NCBI GenBank assembly: GCA_023957315.1 | Contig: JAMLHE010000003.1 | Coordinates: forward strand, 1 to 64,000 | Reading direction: 5' to 3' | Origin: Candidatus Kapaibacterium sp. | GTDB lineage: Bacteria; Bacteroidota; Ignavibacteria; Kapaibacteriales; UBA2268 | Length of the DNA stretch: 64,000 bases | Part shown: positions 9,639 through 18,029 of the stretch, piece by piece | Layout: each line of letters opens with the position of its first letter | How positions within the stretch are numbered: the first letter of the stretch is position 1 | Made by a program: the position numbers and the translations under genes | The notes under the pieces: generated by a model | The model's database searches: none | The model's input: only the letters and a program-made list of their open reading frames with translations | What the model was told of the DNA's origin: nothing

Positions 9639-9680
9639 AGAGAAAGATTGATTGATAGTCAATCTTTTTCTTTTTTTTGG
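9639..9680 (+). terminator. Rho-independent terminator after the methyltransferase
   Basis: AGAAAGATTGA pairs with TCAATCTTTTTCT around a TTGATAG loop and is followed by a run of T residues (9671-9678). It separates the methyltransferase from the transporter operon. Confidence 0.6.
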
Positions 9681-9745
9681 TTATGCTGATGTCCACATGC
9701 GAAGAATTACTATTTTTGAATTATGTATCAATGGGGATGTGCAAA

Positions 9746-10963
9746 ATGATTGAATTTCGGGATTATAAGATTGCCGGACGCGACGTTTTGGCTGTGGATG
9801 GCAGAATTGACGGCGTTACTTCGTCGGAGCTCGCAAATAAATTGTCGCAAATTATTGCTTCGGGTGAACGCATTATTGTGATGGATTGCGGTGGGGTGAA
9901 TTTTGTGAGTTCTGCGGGCTTACGGGTCTTGCTTGTAAGCCAGCAAAAGCTCGCAGGAGCGGGCGGTATGATGGTGATGTATCGGATGAACGACAGCATC
10001 TTTAAAATCTTCAAGATGAGCGGTTTTGACCGGGTTTTCAAGATTGTGGCGACTGAGGCGAAGCTTCTCCCCTTGATTTCGACCCAAAAAGTTGAGTCCG
10101 AACTTGTCAGCTCTACTCGTGACGGAATTAAGTATGAATATCAGCAATTTGACGTTCCGAGCGGAAAGTTTGCAAATTTCACGAATAACGATAAAATTAG
10201 AAATTCCGCAATTACTGCGGCTGATGTTAGGTCTTTATCGCCGAAAGAAATTCAATATGGTGTTGGCAATGCTGCTTTGGGCGATAATTTTGAAGATTAT
10301 AAAAATTATTTCGGCGAGGCTCTTGTACTCCAAAACTCACTTTTCTACTATCCTGCAGTGAATCGCCCTGCGGTTGATTTTATGCAATTTGACCCTGTTG
10401 CTGATGATATTAAATACAACTTTGCTGACGGATTCTCGTTTTCAGGTGATTTTTATGCAAAGCTTTCTTTCGATGCCACGACTGATGGTGCTGATTTTGA
10501 AGAAATTTTAGCCGGAGTTAGCGAACTTACGGGATTGAAATCATTTGGAATCGTTTTTTTGGCTGAAAGTAAAGGAATTCGTGGAATAAGCATCAAAAAA
10601 GTTCCGACGAACGAGAACAAACCTGCAAATTCGCAAGATATTTTCCATCCTGATAATTTTTCCAATTGGTTCAATTACCCAATCGAAGCTGAGGATGTGA
10701 ACTTGATTGCTGCAGGAGTGGGGATTTATGCTGATAAGGGAAGTCAGTTTTTCAATAAAAATTCGTCCGCTTTCCCGGCTGAGCTAAACTATCACTTGCA
10801 TATCGGAATTTTTGATAGAGATGTTTTGAGCTATAAGATTCACTTTTTCGACGATGAGCTCAAAAAAGTGCAACAAGAATTGAATCCGCTCCGACTTAAA
10901 CATTTGTTGGGCAAATCGCGTTTCAGCTTTGGTTGTTTGGGTATAATTAAGTTGGAGGCATAA
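9746..10963 (+). CDS. STAS-domain protein with a conserved-looking C-terminal domain, part of an ABC transporter operon
   Basis: Starting at the ATG at 9746 (GGGG 9 bases upstream; longer in-frame starts exist at 9731 and 9677) it has 405 residues. Residues 1-110 are an anti-sigma-factor-antagonist-type STAS domain: VLAVDGRIDGVTSSELANKL, then CGGVNFVSSAGLRVLL with the usual phosphorylatable serine at position 55 or 56. The remaining 295 residues form a separate alpha/beta-looking domain that I do not recognise (landmarks YGVGNAALGDNFEDYKNYFG, then FGIVFLAESKGIRG). No membrane segment is seen. The stop is 2 bases before the ATG of the permease fusion, so the two are almost certainly co-translated. 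A known parallel is MlaB, a STAS protein that binds the ATPase of the Mla lipid transporter. By analogy this protein may regulate the ATPase encoded two genes on; that is inference. Confidence 0.75.
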   Translation: MIEFRDYKIAGRDVLAVDGRIDGVTSSELANKLSQIIASGERIIVMDCGGVNFVSSAGLRVLLVSQQKLAGAGGMMVMYRMNDSIFKIFKMSGFDRVFKIVATEAKLLPLISTQKVESELVSSTRDGIKYEYQQFDVPSGKFANFTNNDKIRNSAITAADVRSLSPKEIQYGVGNAALGDNFEDYKNYFGEALVLQNSLFYYPAVNRPAVDFMQFDPVADDIKYNFADGFSFSGDFYAKLSFDATTDGADFEEILAGVSELTGLKSFGIVFLAESKGIRGISIKKVPTNENKPANSQDIFHPDNFSNWFNYPIEAEDVNLIAAGVGIYADKGSQFFNKNSSAFPAELNYHLHIGIFDRDVLSYKIHFFDDELKKVQQELNPLRLKHLLGKSRFSFGCLGIIKLEA

Positions 10964-10965
10964 AA

Positions 10966-13800
10966 ATGGAACTATGGATAGGTGCGATTAATTTAGGGTT
11001 GATTTACGGATTTATGACAATTGGGATTTACCTGACGTACAAATTTCTCGATTTCCCTGATATAACCGTGGACGGAAGTTTTACTTTCGGCGCTGCAATT
11101 ACATCAGTGTTAATTGTAGGCGGAACAAATCCTGTGATTGCACTGATAATAGCCTCGTTTGGAGGTATGTTGGCAGGTTCGGTCACGGGGATTATTCATA
11201 CAAAAATGCGAGTGAACGGGCTGCTTTCGGGTATTTTGGTGATGATTGGGCTTTATTCAATCAATTTGCATATCATGGGACGAAGCAACGTGCCACTGTT
11301 GAACAGCCCGAGCTTTACAAATATCTTGGACAGCTTCAATCCCGGAATAGGCATTGAATTTTGGTTAGCAATATGTATGATAGTTATTGTTGGGCTCTTT
11401 TCGATTAAAGTTGCATTATTTTTCAAATCCGATTTGGGAATGTCATTAATTGCTACGGGAAACAACCCAATAATGAGTTCAGCACTGGGCGTGAATGTTG
11501 ATTCGATGAAAATATTCGGGATTGCACTTTCAAATGGTATGATTGCATTTTCGGGTGGTATGATAGCCCAGTATCAGGGTTTTGCAGATATTGGAATGGG
11601 CATCGGTATGATTATAAACGGGCTGGCAGCTGTGATTATTGGCGAATCAATTTTCAAATCAAGGTCAATTTTTGTGAAAATTGCAAGCGCTGTTGTTGGT
11701 TCGATTATTTTCAGATTGATGATTGCCCTTGCCCTATTTGCAGGAATGAATCCAATTGATTTGAAATTGCTGACTTCACTATTTGTACTCGGCACTTTAT
11801 TTATCGGGCTGAAACTTGCGAAAAATGATAAAAATCGCAAGAAACCCATGAGCATAAAATTAAACAAAAAAGTTGTTTATGTTGTAGTAATATCAATTCT
11901 TGGTATGCTGACTATATATGGTTTGAACAAATTGTTCGATTCGCAAAAGGTTAGTTCGGATATTAAGCATGTAGTCGGAATTGTCCAAATTGACAGCAAC
12001 CCGATTTTAGATATGACTAAGGAAGGCTTTTTGGAGGAAATGAAAAAGCTCGGATATGAGGACGGTAATAATATTGAATTCAAAATTCAAGATGCAAATG
12101 GCGATTTGGCTACACTAAATTCGATTATTGATAATTTTATAATGAGCGAAGTGTGTTTGATTTTAACAATTTCCACTCCGGCGACACAAGTGGCAATCAA
12201 CAAAGTGAAAGATATTCCGGTAGTGTTTGCGACTGTGGCGAATCCATTCATTATCAATGCCGGCACATCGGATTCGAACCATTTGCCAAATGTCACAGGC
12301 GTTTATGGATGGGCGCCAATGGATAAAACTCTCGAATTAGTTAGAGAAATCTTCCCTCGCGAATTGAAAATCGGCACTATTTGGAACGCCGGACAGGCAA
12401 ACTCAGAATTCAATGTGGACAATCTTAAGCATGAATTAACGAAATATCCCGATATGAGCTTCGAAGGAGCAACAATCACTTCTACTTCTGAAGTTCGCGA
12501 AGCTGCCACATCATTGGTTCAGAAAAAAATTGATGCTTTTGTTTTGGTACCCGAAAATACTGTATTTGCTGCATTTGATGCAGTAGCAAAAGTTGCCGAG
12601 ATGAACAAAATCCCGATTTTCATAAATGACGTTGAAAGGCTTAACGATGGGGCATTAGCTGCTTTGGGATATGATTACAAATCAAGTGGTCAAGATGCTG
12701 CTCACATTGTTAATCGTGTGCTAAATGGCGAAAAACCTGCTGATATACCATTCAGCCGATACACAAAACTAACTTTCGGATTGAACAATGAGGTTGCCGA
12801 AAAGTTAAAAATCACTTTTTCCGATGAATTGAAATTCAAAGCAAATAAATTTGTCGGAAAGAAAGATGTCAAAAAAATGATGAAAATCGGCATGGTTCAA
12901 TTCGCAATGGAGCCGAATGTTGAACTTGCAAAAGAAGGTTTCATCAAAGCTCTGAACAGCAACGGCTTTTTCGATGGCGTTAATGTTGAAATAATTTATC
13001 GAAATGCCAACGCCGATTTTTCGATGATAAATTCGATTATGCAAGATTTGATTTCACGCGAAGTTGATATTATCGTGCCCTTGTCAACTCCTGTAGTGCA
13101 AGCAGCTGTACAAATGGTAGGAAATAGAGCCAAACCGGTTGTGGTGTTTACTTACATATACGACCCATACAAAATCGGAGCTGCAAAATCTCCAACTGAC
13201 CACCTGCCGAATTTCACGGGTTATGCGTGCTTCCCTCCTATCGAACGAATGTTGGATTTAATTAAGGAAATGCTGCCAAACCGTACAAAATTGGGCTTAG
13301 TCTGGAATTCGTCCGAAGCAAATTCGGAATCTGTCGTTAGTAAGATTAGGCAATATGCACCTAAGATTGGACTTGAAGTGATTGAATCAACCGTGACTAA
13401 TCCATCAGAGGTTTTAGATGCATCAAATGCTTTGGTGAATAAAGGTGCTCAAATATTTATGAATGGCGGCGACAATACATTGAATGTAAGTTATGACAGC
13501 TTTGTAAAAGTGGCTGAAGCTAAGAACATTCCGGTATTTTCGGTTGATGCTGAATTCATTACTAATAAAACTATTGCGATATTGGGACCTAATTATCACC
13601 GAACAGGTTTTGACGGAGGAACCTACGCAGTCAGAGTTTTGAATGGTGAAAGTCCGGCAAAAATGCCAATTATGCAAACGACTATGACGAGTTTCTTCTT
13701 GAATTTGGATGTTGCTGAAAAATTGGGTATTAAACTGAACGATGCTTTGATAAATCGTGCCGAAATGGTCATAAAGGATTCGAAGGAGATAAAAAAATGA
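10966..13800 (+). CDS. ABC transporter fusion: permease plus two tandem substrate-binding domains
   Basis: One 944-residue polypeptide. Residues 1-285 are a multi-helix permease of the branched-chain/ribose type (BPD_transp_2, like TrpY), starting IGAINLGLIYGFMTIGIYLTY. A transmembrane helix at about 302-323 follows, then two periplasmic-binding domains of the ABC_sub_bind (TrpX-like, DUF534) family at about 334-630 and 639-935. The two domains are clearly homologous: KEGFLEEM / KEGFIKAL, then LTISTPATQVA / VPLSTPVVQAA, then HLPNVTG / HLPNFTG, then IGTIWNAGQANSE / LGLVWNSSEANSE, then VLNGEKPA / VLNGESPA. Normally the permease is separate and a lone binding protein is exported. Here the extra helix would tether both binding domains outside the inner membrane. 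The reading frame is continuous with no frameshift sign, and the ATPase gene overlaps by 4 bases. The substrate is unknown; relatives carry aromatic amino acids or other small organics. Confidence 0.85.
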   Translation: MELWIGAINLGLIYGFMTIGIYLTYKFLDFPDITVDGSFTFGAAITSVLIVGGTNPVIALIIASFGGMLAGSVTGIIHTKMRVNGLLSGILVMIGLYSINLHIMGRSNVPLLNSPSFTNILDSFNPGIGIEFWLAICMIVIVGLFSIKVALFFKSDLGMSLIATGNNPIMSSALGVNVDSMKIFGIALSNGMIAFSGGMIAQYQGFADIGMGIGMIINGLAAVIIGESIFKSRSIFVKIASAVVGSIIFRLMIALALFAGMNPIDLKLLTSLFVLGTLFIGLKLAKNDKNRKKPMSIKLNKKVVYVVVISILGMLTIYGLNKLFDSQKVSSDIKHVVGIVQIDSNPILDMTKEGFLEEMKKLGYEDGNNIEFKIQDANGDLATLNSIIDNFIMSEVCLILTISTPATQVAINKVKDIPVVFATVANPFIINAGTSDSNHLPNVTGVYGWAPMDKTLELVREIFPRELKIGTIWNAGQANSEFNVDNLKHELTKYPDMSFEGATITSTSEVREAATSLVQKKIDAFVLVPENTVFAAFDAVAKVAEMNKIPIFINDVERLNDGALAALGYDYKSSGQDAAHIVNRVLNGEKPADIPFSRYTKLTFGLNNEVAEKLKITFSDELKFKANKFVGKKDVKKMMKIGMVQFAMEPNVELAKEGFIKALNSNGFFDGVNVEIIYRNANADFSMINSIMQDLISREVDIIVPLSTPVVQAAVQMVGNRAKPVVVFTYIYDPYKIGAAKSPTDHLPNFTGYACFPPIERMLDLIKEMLPNRTKLGLVWNSSEANSESVVSKIRQYAPKIGLEVIESTVTNPSEVLDASNALVNKGAQIFMNGGDNTLNVSYDSFVKVAEAKNIPVFSVDAEFITNKTIAILGPNYHRTGFDGGTYAVRVLNGESPAKMPIMQTTMTSFFLNLDVAEKLGIKLNDALINRAEMVIKDSKEIKK

Positions 13801-14606
13801 TACAAATCAAGGATTTTCATAAAGTTTTTAATCGTGGCACAATAAACGAAGTTTATGCCCTGAAAAACATCAATCTCGAAGTTGAAGATGGTGATTTCAT
13901 AACTATTATCGGCACCAATGGCTCAGGGAAATCAACTTTGTTGAATGCTATTTCCGGGACTTTTATCGGCGATGAAGGCAGTGTAAAAATCGCAGATGTT
14001 GATGTCACTTTTATGCCCGAACATAGCAGAGCGAAACATATCGCACGTGTTTTTCAGAATCCATTTTCCGGCACAGCTCCCGGAATGAGCATTGCCGAGA
14101 ATTTGCATTTGGCAGCTTTGCGAGGGAAAACGAGAATGCCAATTTTGGGACTTGGTACATCAAAATTGGACGAATACAAGGCTATCGTTAAAGATTTGGA
14201 AATGCAATTGGAAGACAGGTTGGATAATTTCATCGGTTCGCTTTCGGGTGGTCAAAGGCAAGCAATAACTTTGCTGATGGCTGTGATGACAAAGCCGAAC
14301 GTGCTTTTATTGGACGAACATACCGCTGCATTAGACCCAAAATCCGCATCATTGATTATCAATTTGACTAAGAAATTTGTCGAACAGTATAACCTCACTA
14401 CGGTCATGGTTACTCATTCGATGCAACAAGCATTAGCTTTAGGCAATAAAACGATTATGATGTATCGTGGTGAAATTATCGAATCATTATCTATGAAAGA
14501 TAAGCAAAACCTTACAGCTGACGATTTGTTGGATAAATTTGCCGAACTCAGAAAAAATGAAAAACTCAATCCGGAAATTATAATGGAATTCAGCAAGGAA
14601 TATTAA
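13797..14606 (+). CDS. ABC transporter ATP-binding protein (TrpZ-like)
   Basis: This 269-residue ATPase has Walker A GTNGSGKSTLLNAISG, the Q-loop (FQNPFSGTAPGMS), the ABC signature LSGGQRQ, Walker B (VLLLDEHTAALDP) and the switch histidine (VMVTHSMQQAL). The sequence is closest in feel to the ATPases that partner TrpX/TrpY-type transporters (Asp-His-Thr-Ala after Walker B). Its ATG overlaps the stop of the permease fusion as ATGA, which implies translational coupling and fixed stoichiometry. It would dimerise on the cytoplasmic face of two copies of the fusion. No other ATPase is encoded nearby. Confidence 0.92.
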   Translation: MIQIKDFHKVFNRGTINEVYALKNINLEVEDGDFITIIGTNGSGKSTLLNAISGTFIGDEGSVKIADVDVTFMPEHSRAKHIARVFQNPFSGTAPGMSIAENLHLAALRGKTRMPILGLGTSKLDEYKAIVKDLEMQLEDRLDNFIGSLSGGQRQAITLLMAVMTKPNVLLLDEHTAALDPKSASLIINLTKKFVEQYNLTTVMVTHSMQQALALGNKTIMMYRGEIIESLSMKDKQNLTADDLLDKFAELRKNEKLNPEIIMEFSKEY

Positions 14607-14622
14607 TTTGCAGCACAAAAAA

Positions 14623-14654
14623 AACTCATCCTTTGAAAATTCAAGGGATGAGTT
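14623..14654. terminator. Bidirectional terminator between transporter operon and metallopeptidase
   Basis: AACTCATCCTTTGAA pairs over 15 positions (one wobble) with TTCAAGGGATGAGTT across a 2-base centre. It is preceded by a run of A and followed by a run of T, so it can stop transcripts from both converging genes. Confidence 0.85.
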
Positions 14655-14672
14655 TTTTTATTTAGAAAGCAT

Positions 14673-16745
14673 TTATTTTTTGGTGATGCCGGCTTTAAAA
14701 TATTCGACAGCTTGTTGAACTACATCCAAAGTAGGTTTGATGGATACATCTTGCTGTGTAGCAGTTTGCATCCAAATATCGGGAGATAATCTGCCCAATG
14801 AGCACATGCGTTCAACTTCGGAACCGAAATTTTTGTCCTTGATGTATTGTTCGATTTGGAATTCAATCAAATGCCCGACAGGGTAAGCCGATAAATACAG
14901 AGGATAGCTAATCATGTGTGAATAAATTGCCAAGATTGGTGAATCTTTATGTCCGAAAACATCAGCAAAATACTCGTTCCAAACTTCTTTTGCAATTCTT
15001 GTGACTGCTTCGCGAAGTTCGGCAGGTGTGGCATTTGGATTTGCATACAGCCATTTCCATGTTGCAATATCAACCAACGATACACCCATAATTTCGTATG
15101 ATGACCAATAAATATCAAGAGCATGAACATATTGCTTTTCGGCACTTGTATTTTTGATGCCGAGTACGTCCAAATCACGTTGTTGGAACATAAATGCCAT
15201 CGCTTCGGTAAATGCAGTATTCGGGACACCACTCATCATATAGTAATCTATGTTGTAGAGCGAAAATGTTTGTTCAACGTTGTGACCAAGCTCGTGCATA
15301 GCAATATTGTAACCCTTGTAATTCATGCCATCTGCACCAACTCTGGTACGCAATCTTGCTTTTTCGCCTCTCATTTGTGCACCCCAAGCATGACCTGCAC
15401 CACGAGAGGCATCAACATCAATTTTGGTTGACAAAAATACTGCTTTATCTTTCGAAAATCCAAGTTTAGTTAGTATGCTCGGGAAATCTTTCCAAAATGT
15501 TTCTGCATTTGGATATTTAGTTTTGGTCATTTTGTCAAGCCCGCCTTCGGAAATCGAACTGCGCGCTTTGAATCCGTCATACCAAATATCAAATGGCATC
15601 AAATCTCTGCCTAATCTTGATTTGATAATCTCGGCAATGTCTTTTTTTAGTGGAGAGCTGATGAAATCTTTAAACATTTGTTCAATTCTCTCTACAGGCA
15701 TTTCCATGCCTTGGTCGAAAGCCCTTTCGATATAAGTTGGGTAATGAGGTGAATACTCGTCCATTTCCTTAGTTATATTGAAATTTTCTAATAGCATTGC
15801 GTATCTTGTGTCGGGCTCACGTTCGGCAGTGATTTCATTACCGTTTTCAAATACTTTGTTCGCAACCGGGTCCCAATTGTACTTGTCGCTATTGACTACA
15901 ACTTGAGGAATTTCTTGATTGATAATTCTAAGCATGATGCTGTAAATCATGTTTTGTTTATCAATACCTTCGGGGTTGGAATAGTTAGATTTGAGTTCGT
16001 CGCGAAGATTCCAATGCGAAATCAACTTCATCTCTTTCGGGAAGCTGACTTTACCGCTTGGGTCAAGCAAATTGCCCATGAAAATGTTGTATTCTGTGAT
16101 ATATTGACCTGATTTAGTCGAAATTTCAGAAGCTTTAAGAGATATTTCTCCCGGTACTCTCGAACTGATGATGTCGCCAACTCTTGCATAAGCCCATTGT
16201 TTGCGATTCCAATTTTTACCAAGATTGTTTTTTTCTTCAAGTGTATAATAAGGGAAATTAAGAGCTATAAAAAAAGCAATTTTATTCGAGAACAAATCAT
16301 CGGCAGTATGTGCCGCAGGATTATAAGCTCCAAAAAGCATTTGAAGCTTGTTAATAGGTCCCATTTCTACATGCAATGGAAATTTGAAGTCCAAAATCAT
16401 TTTGTTGAAATGACCACTCATAGATTCTTGATTATCATTAATCGTGACAAAGATATTCTCTAACTCTACAGAGTCACTTACGAAATTCTCATTGCAGAAA
16501 TTTTTGAAATCATCAGCAGTACCGTCAGAATCTCTCCAAAAGACTGCAACTTGCTTGACACCGCGTTCAATTCGGAAAGCGTGTTCTTCCGAAAATTTAG
16601 CTTTTAGTTCAGATGTAATTTGGTTGACCAATTCATCTGAGACTATTGGTCCACCGGTTGCCGGTTTTGTTTCTACAAACATATCTTCCTTCTCACATGA
16701 TACTAAAACAACAAAAAGTGCTAAAATCATAGCAATCTTAAACAT
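14673..16745 (-). CDS. Zinc metallopeptidase lipoprotein (gluzincin-type HELGH)
   Basis: The 690-residue protein starts with a lipoprotein signal (lipobox LVSC, Cys17), so it is probably anchored in the outer membrane or periplasm. The active-site HELGH is at residues 484-488, with a candidate third zinc ligand Glu514 in TEAMAF, 26 residues later, as in gluzincins of the M3/M2-like type. The region around it (GYNIAMHELGHNVEQTFSL) is well formed, so the enzyme should be active. The long mostly helical N-terminal part fits the closed-cleft oligopeptidase build of that group, but I cannot assign a named family. It lies between a bidirectional terminator and its own upstream gap, so it is probably monocistronic. 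The natural substrate is unknown; digestion of peptides outside the cytoplasm is inferred. Confidence 0.75.
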   Translation of the reverse strand: MFKIAMILALFVVLVSCEKEDMFVETKPATGGPIVSDELVNQITSELKAKFSEEHAFRIERGVKQVAVFWRDSDGTADDFKNFCNENFVSDSVELENIFVTINDNQESMSGHFNKMILDFKFPLHVEMGPINKLQMLFGAYNPAAHTADDLFSNKIAFFIALNFPYYTLEEKNNLGKNWNRKQWAYARVGDIISSRVPGEISLKASEISTKSGQYITEYNIFMGNLLDPSGKVSFPKEMKLISHWNLRDELKSNYSNPEGIDKQNMIYSIMLRIINQEIPQVVVNSDKYNWDPVANKVFENGNEITAEREPDTRYAMLLENFNITKEMDEYSPHYPTYIERAFDQGMEMPVERIEQMFKDFISSPLKKDIAEIIKSRLGRDLMPFDIWYDGFKARSSISEGGLDKMTKTKYPNAETFWKDFPSILTKLGFSKDKAVFLSTKIDVDASRGAGHAWGAQMRGEKARLRTRVGADGMNYKGYNIAMHELGHNVEQTFSLYNIDYYMMSGVPNTAFTEAMAFMFQQRDLDVLGIKNTSAEKQYVHALDIYWSSYEIMGVSLVDIATWKWLYANPNATPAELREAVTRIAKEVWNEYFADVFGHKDSPILAIYSHMISYPLYLSAYPVGHLIEFQIEQYIKDKNFGSEVERMCSLGRLSPDIWMQTATQQDVSIKPTLDVVQQAVEYFKAGITKK

Positions 16746-16787
16746 TGAAACTCCAAATTAGTAAAACAAAGTTTTCAAAAATACAGA

Positions 16788-16814
16788 AAAGCGGTTTCAA
16801 ATAAAAACCGCTTT
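16788..16814 (-). terminator. Terminator after the small flagellin-like gene
   Basis: AAAGCGGTTT and AAACCGCTTT form a perfect 10-base stem with a 7-base loop. On the minus strand it is followed by a T-rich stretch. It separates the 117-codon gene from the metallopeptidase downstream of it. Confidence 0.65.
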
Positions 16815-16840
16815 AAACGATAACACAATTTTATTATGCT

Positions 16841-17194
16841 TTAAGCTTCGGTGAAAAGGTGTACAACATCCTGAGGTGATAGATTAGCTTGAGCTTTGAA
16901 CGCTTGAGCTTTGAAAAAAGGAGTGTTTACATATCCTAAAACAATGCGCGCTTCTTCGATTGATTCAATAGGTTGGTTTTCGGCTTTGTCCAAAGGCATA
17001 CTATTGTCCAATTGAATACTATTCTCCAGCTTATTCAAGGCAGAGTTAATAGTTTCGTTATACCAATCAGCATTTTTGCCGGAAATTGACAAAGTGTCCC
17101 CAATTTTTTTATTAATTGTGTTTACCTCATCTTTGCTCAGTTCAATAGGACTGAAAGGCTCGAATGGCGAATTTCCAATAGATGATATTTTCAT
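16841..17194 (-). CDS. Small protein with a flagellin-C-terminus-like end
   Basis: The 117-residue protein has no signal peptide and no membrane segment. The N-terminal half is polar (ISSIGNSPFEPFSPIELS). The last 35 residues form a predicted amphipathic helix ending FKAQANLSPQDVVHLF. This resembles the C-terminal D0 helix motif of flagellins (LAQAN--PQ-VL-LL), although the rest of the protein is not a flagellin and lacks the conserved N-terminal D0 segment. It is translated from an ATG with a weak A-rich leader (GGGAAAAA) and is followed by its own terminator. No flagellar genes are in the window. It may be a real protein using a flagellin-like export or assembly helix, or the resemblance may be chance. 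The function is unknown. Confidence 0.6.
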   Translation of the reverse strand: MKISSIGNSPFEPFSPIELSKDEVNTINKKIGDTLSISGKNADWYNETINSALNKLENSIQLDNSMPLDKAENQPIESIEEARIVLGYVNTPFFKAQAFKAQANLSPQDVVHLFTEA

Positions 17195-17322
17195 TATTTT
17201 TCCCTTTTATTCATTTTTTTTCAGAAAAAAATTTGATTTTCAAGTTTTTTTTCATATTTTACATAAAGTATTGGACAAAATATATACCAATTGTTTAAAA
17301 TATATAAATTAGAGGAGTATGT

Positions 17323-17919
17323 ATGAGATTTTCTTTACAAATAATATTGATTCTTATCGCATCTTTCTTCTTGGCTTGCCAACCCAAGCCTAAGTTTTTG
17401 TCGCCGCTTGAAATACAGAATGAGAAAGAAAAAGTCCAAAAAGTTATAGTCGATTTCCATACGGCTCTCGAGGATAAAAATTTTGGAAAACTTGTTGAAA
17501 CCTTAGCAGACGAAGTTATCTTTTTTGGAACTGATTCTTCAGAAATCATCAAAACTTTTGCTGATTTCAAAATGGCGATAGACCAGCAATGGAAAGATTA
17601 TGATCATATTGATTACGGAGAATTACGCGACGTATCAATACAGATGGACGATAATGCTACTTTGGCTTCCATTATTTATGGAACCAATGCTGTAATCACC
17701 AAAGGTGGAGTTGATGTAGAATATTACTTACGAATTGCACGTATTTTGAGAAAGAAAGATGACAGATGGTTGATTGTTAGTGGCATTGTGGGAATTGTTC
17801 GTACTGATGACGAAGCTCGGAGAGATTACGAACAAAGTAGTTCACAGGCACCAAGTAACCAAAATACGCAACAACAAAATGAACAAAAAAATCAAATGCC
17901 TCCGGTTTCAAAAGAATAG
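17323..17919 (+). CDS. Lipoprotein with an NTF2/SnoaL-like domain
   Basis: The 198-residue protein has a lipoprotein signal (lipobox FLAC, Cys19) and an AGAGGAGT ribosome site before the ATG. Residues about 35-165 fit the NTF2/SnoaL-like cone fold: a long first helix (VIVDFHTALEDKNFGKLVE), LADEVIFFGTDSSE, and the final strands RIARILRKKDDRWLIVSG. The tail is Gln/Asn/Ser-rich and probably disordered. Members of this fold are either enzymes or ligand-binding proteins, and no catalytic set is clear. It is placed between two terminators, hence a single-gene unit. An envelope stress or ketosteroid-isomerase-like role cannot be told apart from sequence alone. Confidence 0.75.
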   Translation: MRFSLQIILILIASFFLACQPKPKFLSPLEIQNEKEKVQKVIVDFHTALEDKNFGKLVETLADEVIFFGTDSSEIIKTFADFKMAIDQQWKDYDHIDYGELRDVSIQMDDNATLASIIYGTNAVITKGGVDVEYYLRIARILRKKDDRWLIVSGIVGIVRTDDEARRDYEQSSSQAPSNQNTQQQNEQKNQMPPVSKE

Positions 17920-17941
17920 AGGTATCATAGATTTATTAAAA

Positions 17942-17972
17942 AATAAGCCCTTCAAATTTTGAGGGGCTTATT
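17942..17972 (+). terminator. Terminator after the SnoaL-like lipoprotein gene
   Basis: AATAAGCCC pairs with GGGCTTATT around a loop whose TTCAAA/TTTGAG ends can extend the stem. The downstream T tract is short and interrupted. Confidence 0.6.
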
Positions 17973-18029
17973 ATATTTGTACTTGTCAGAACAATCTTTA
18001 TAAATTTAGATTTTAAAAATTTGATTGAA

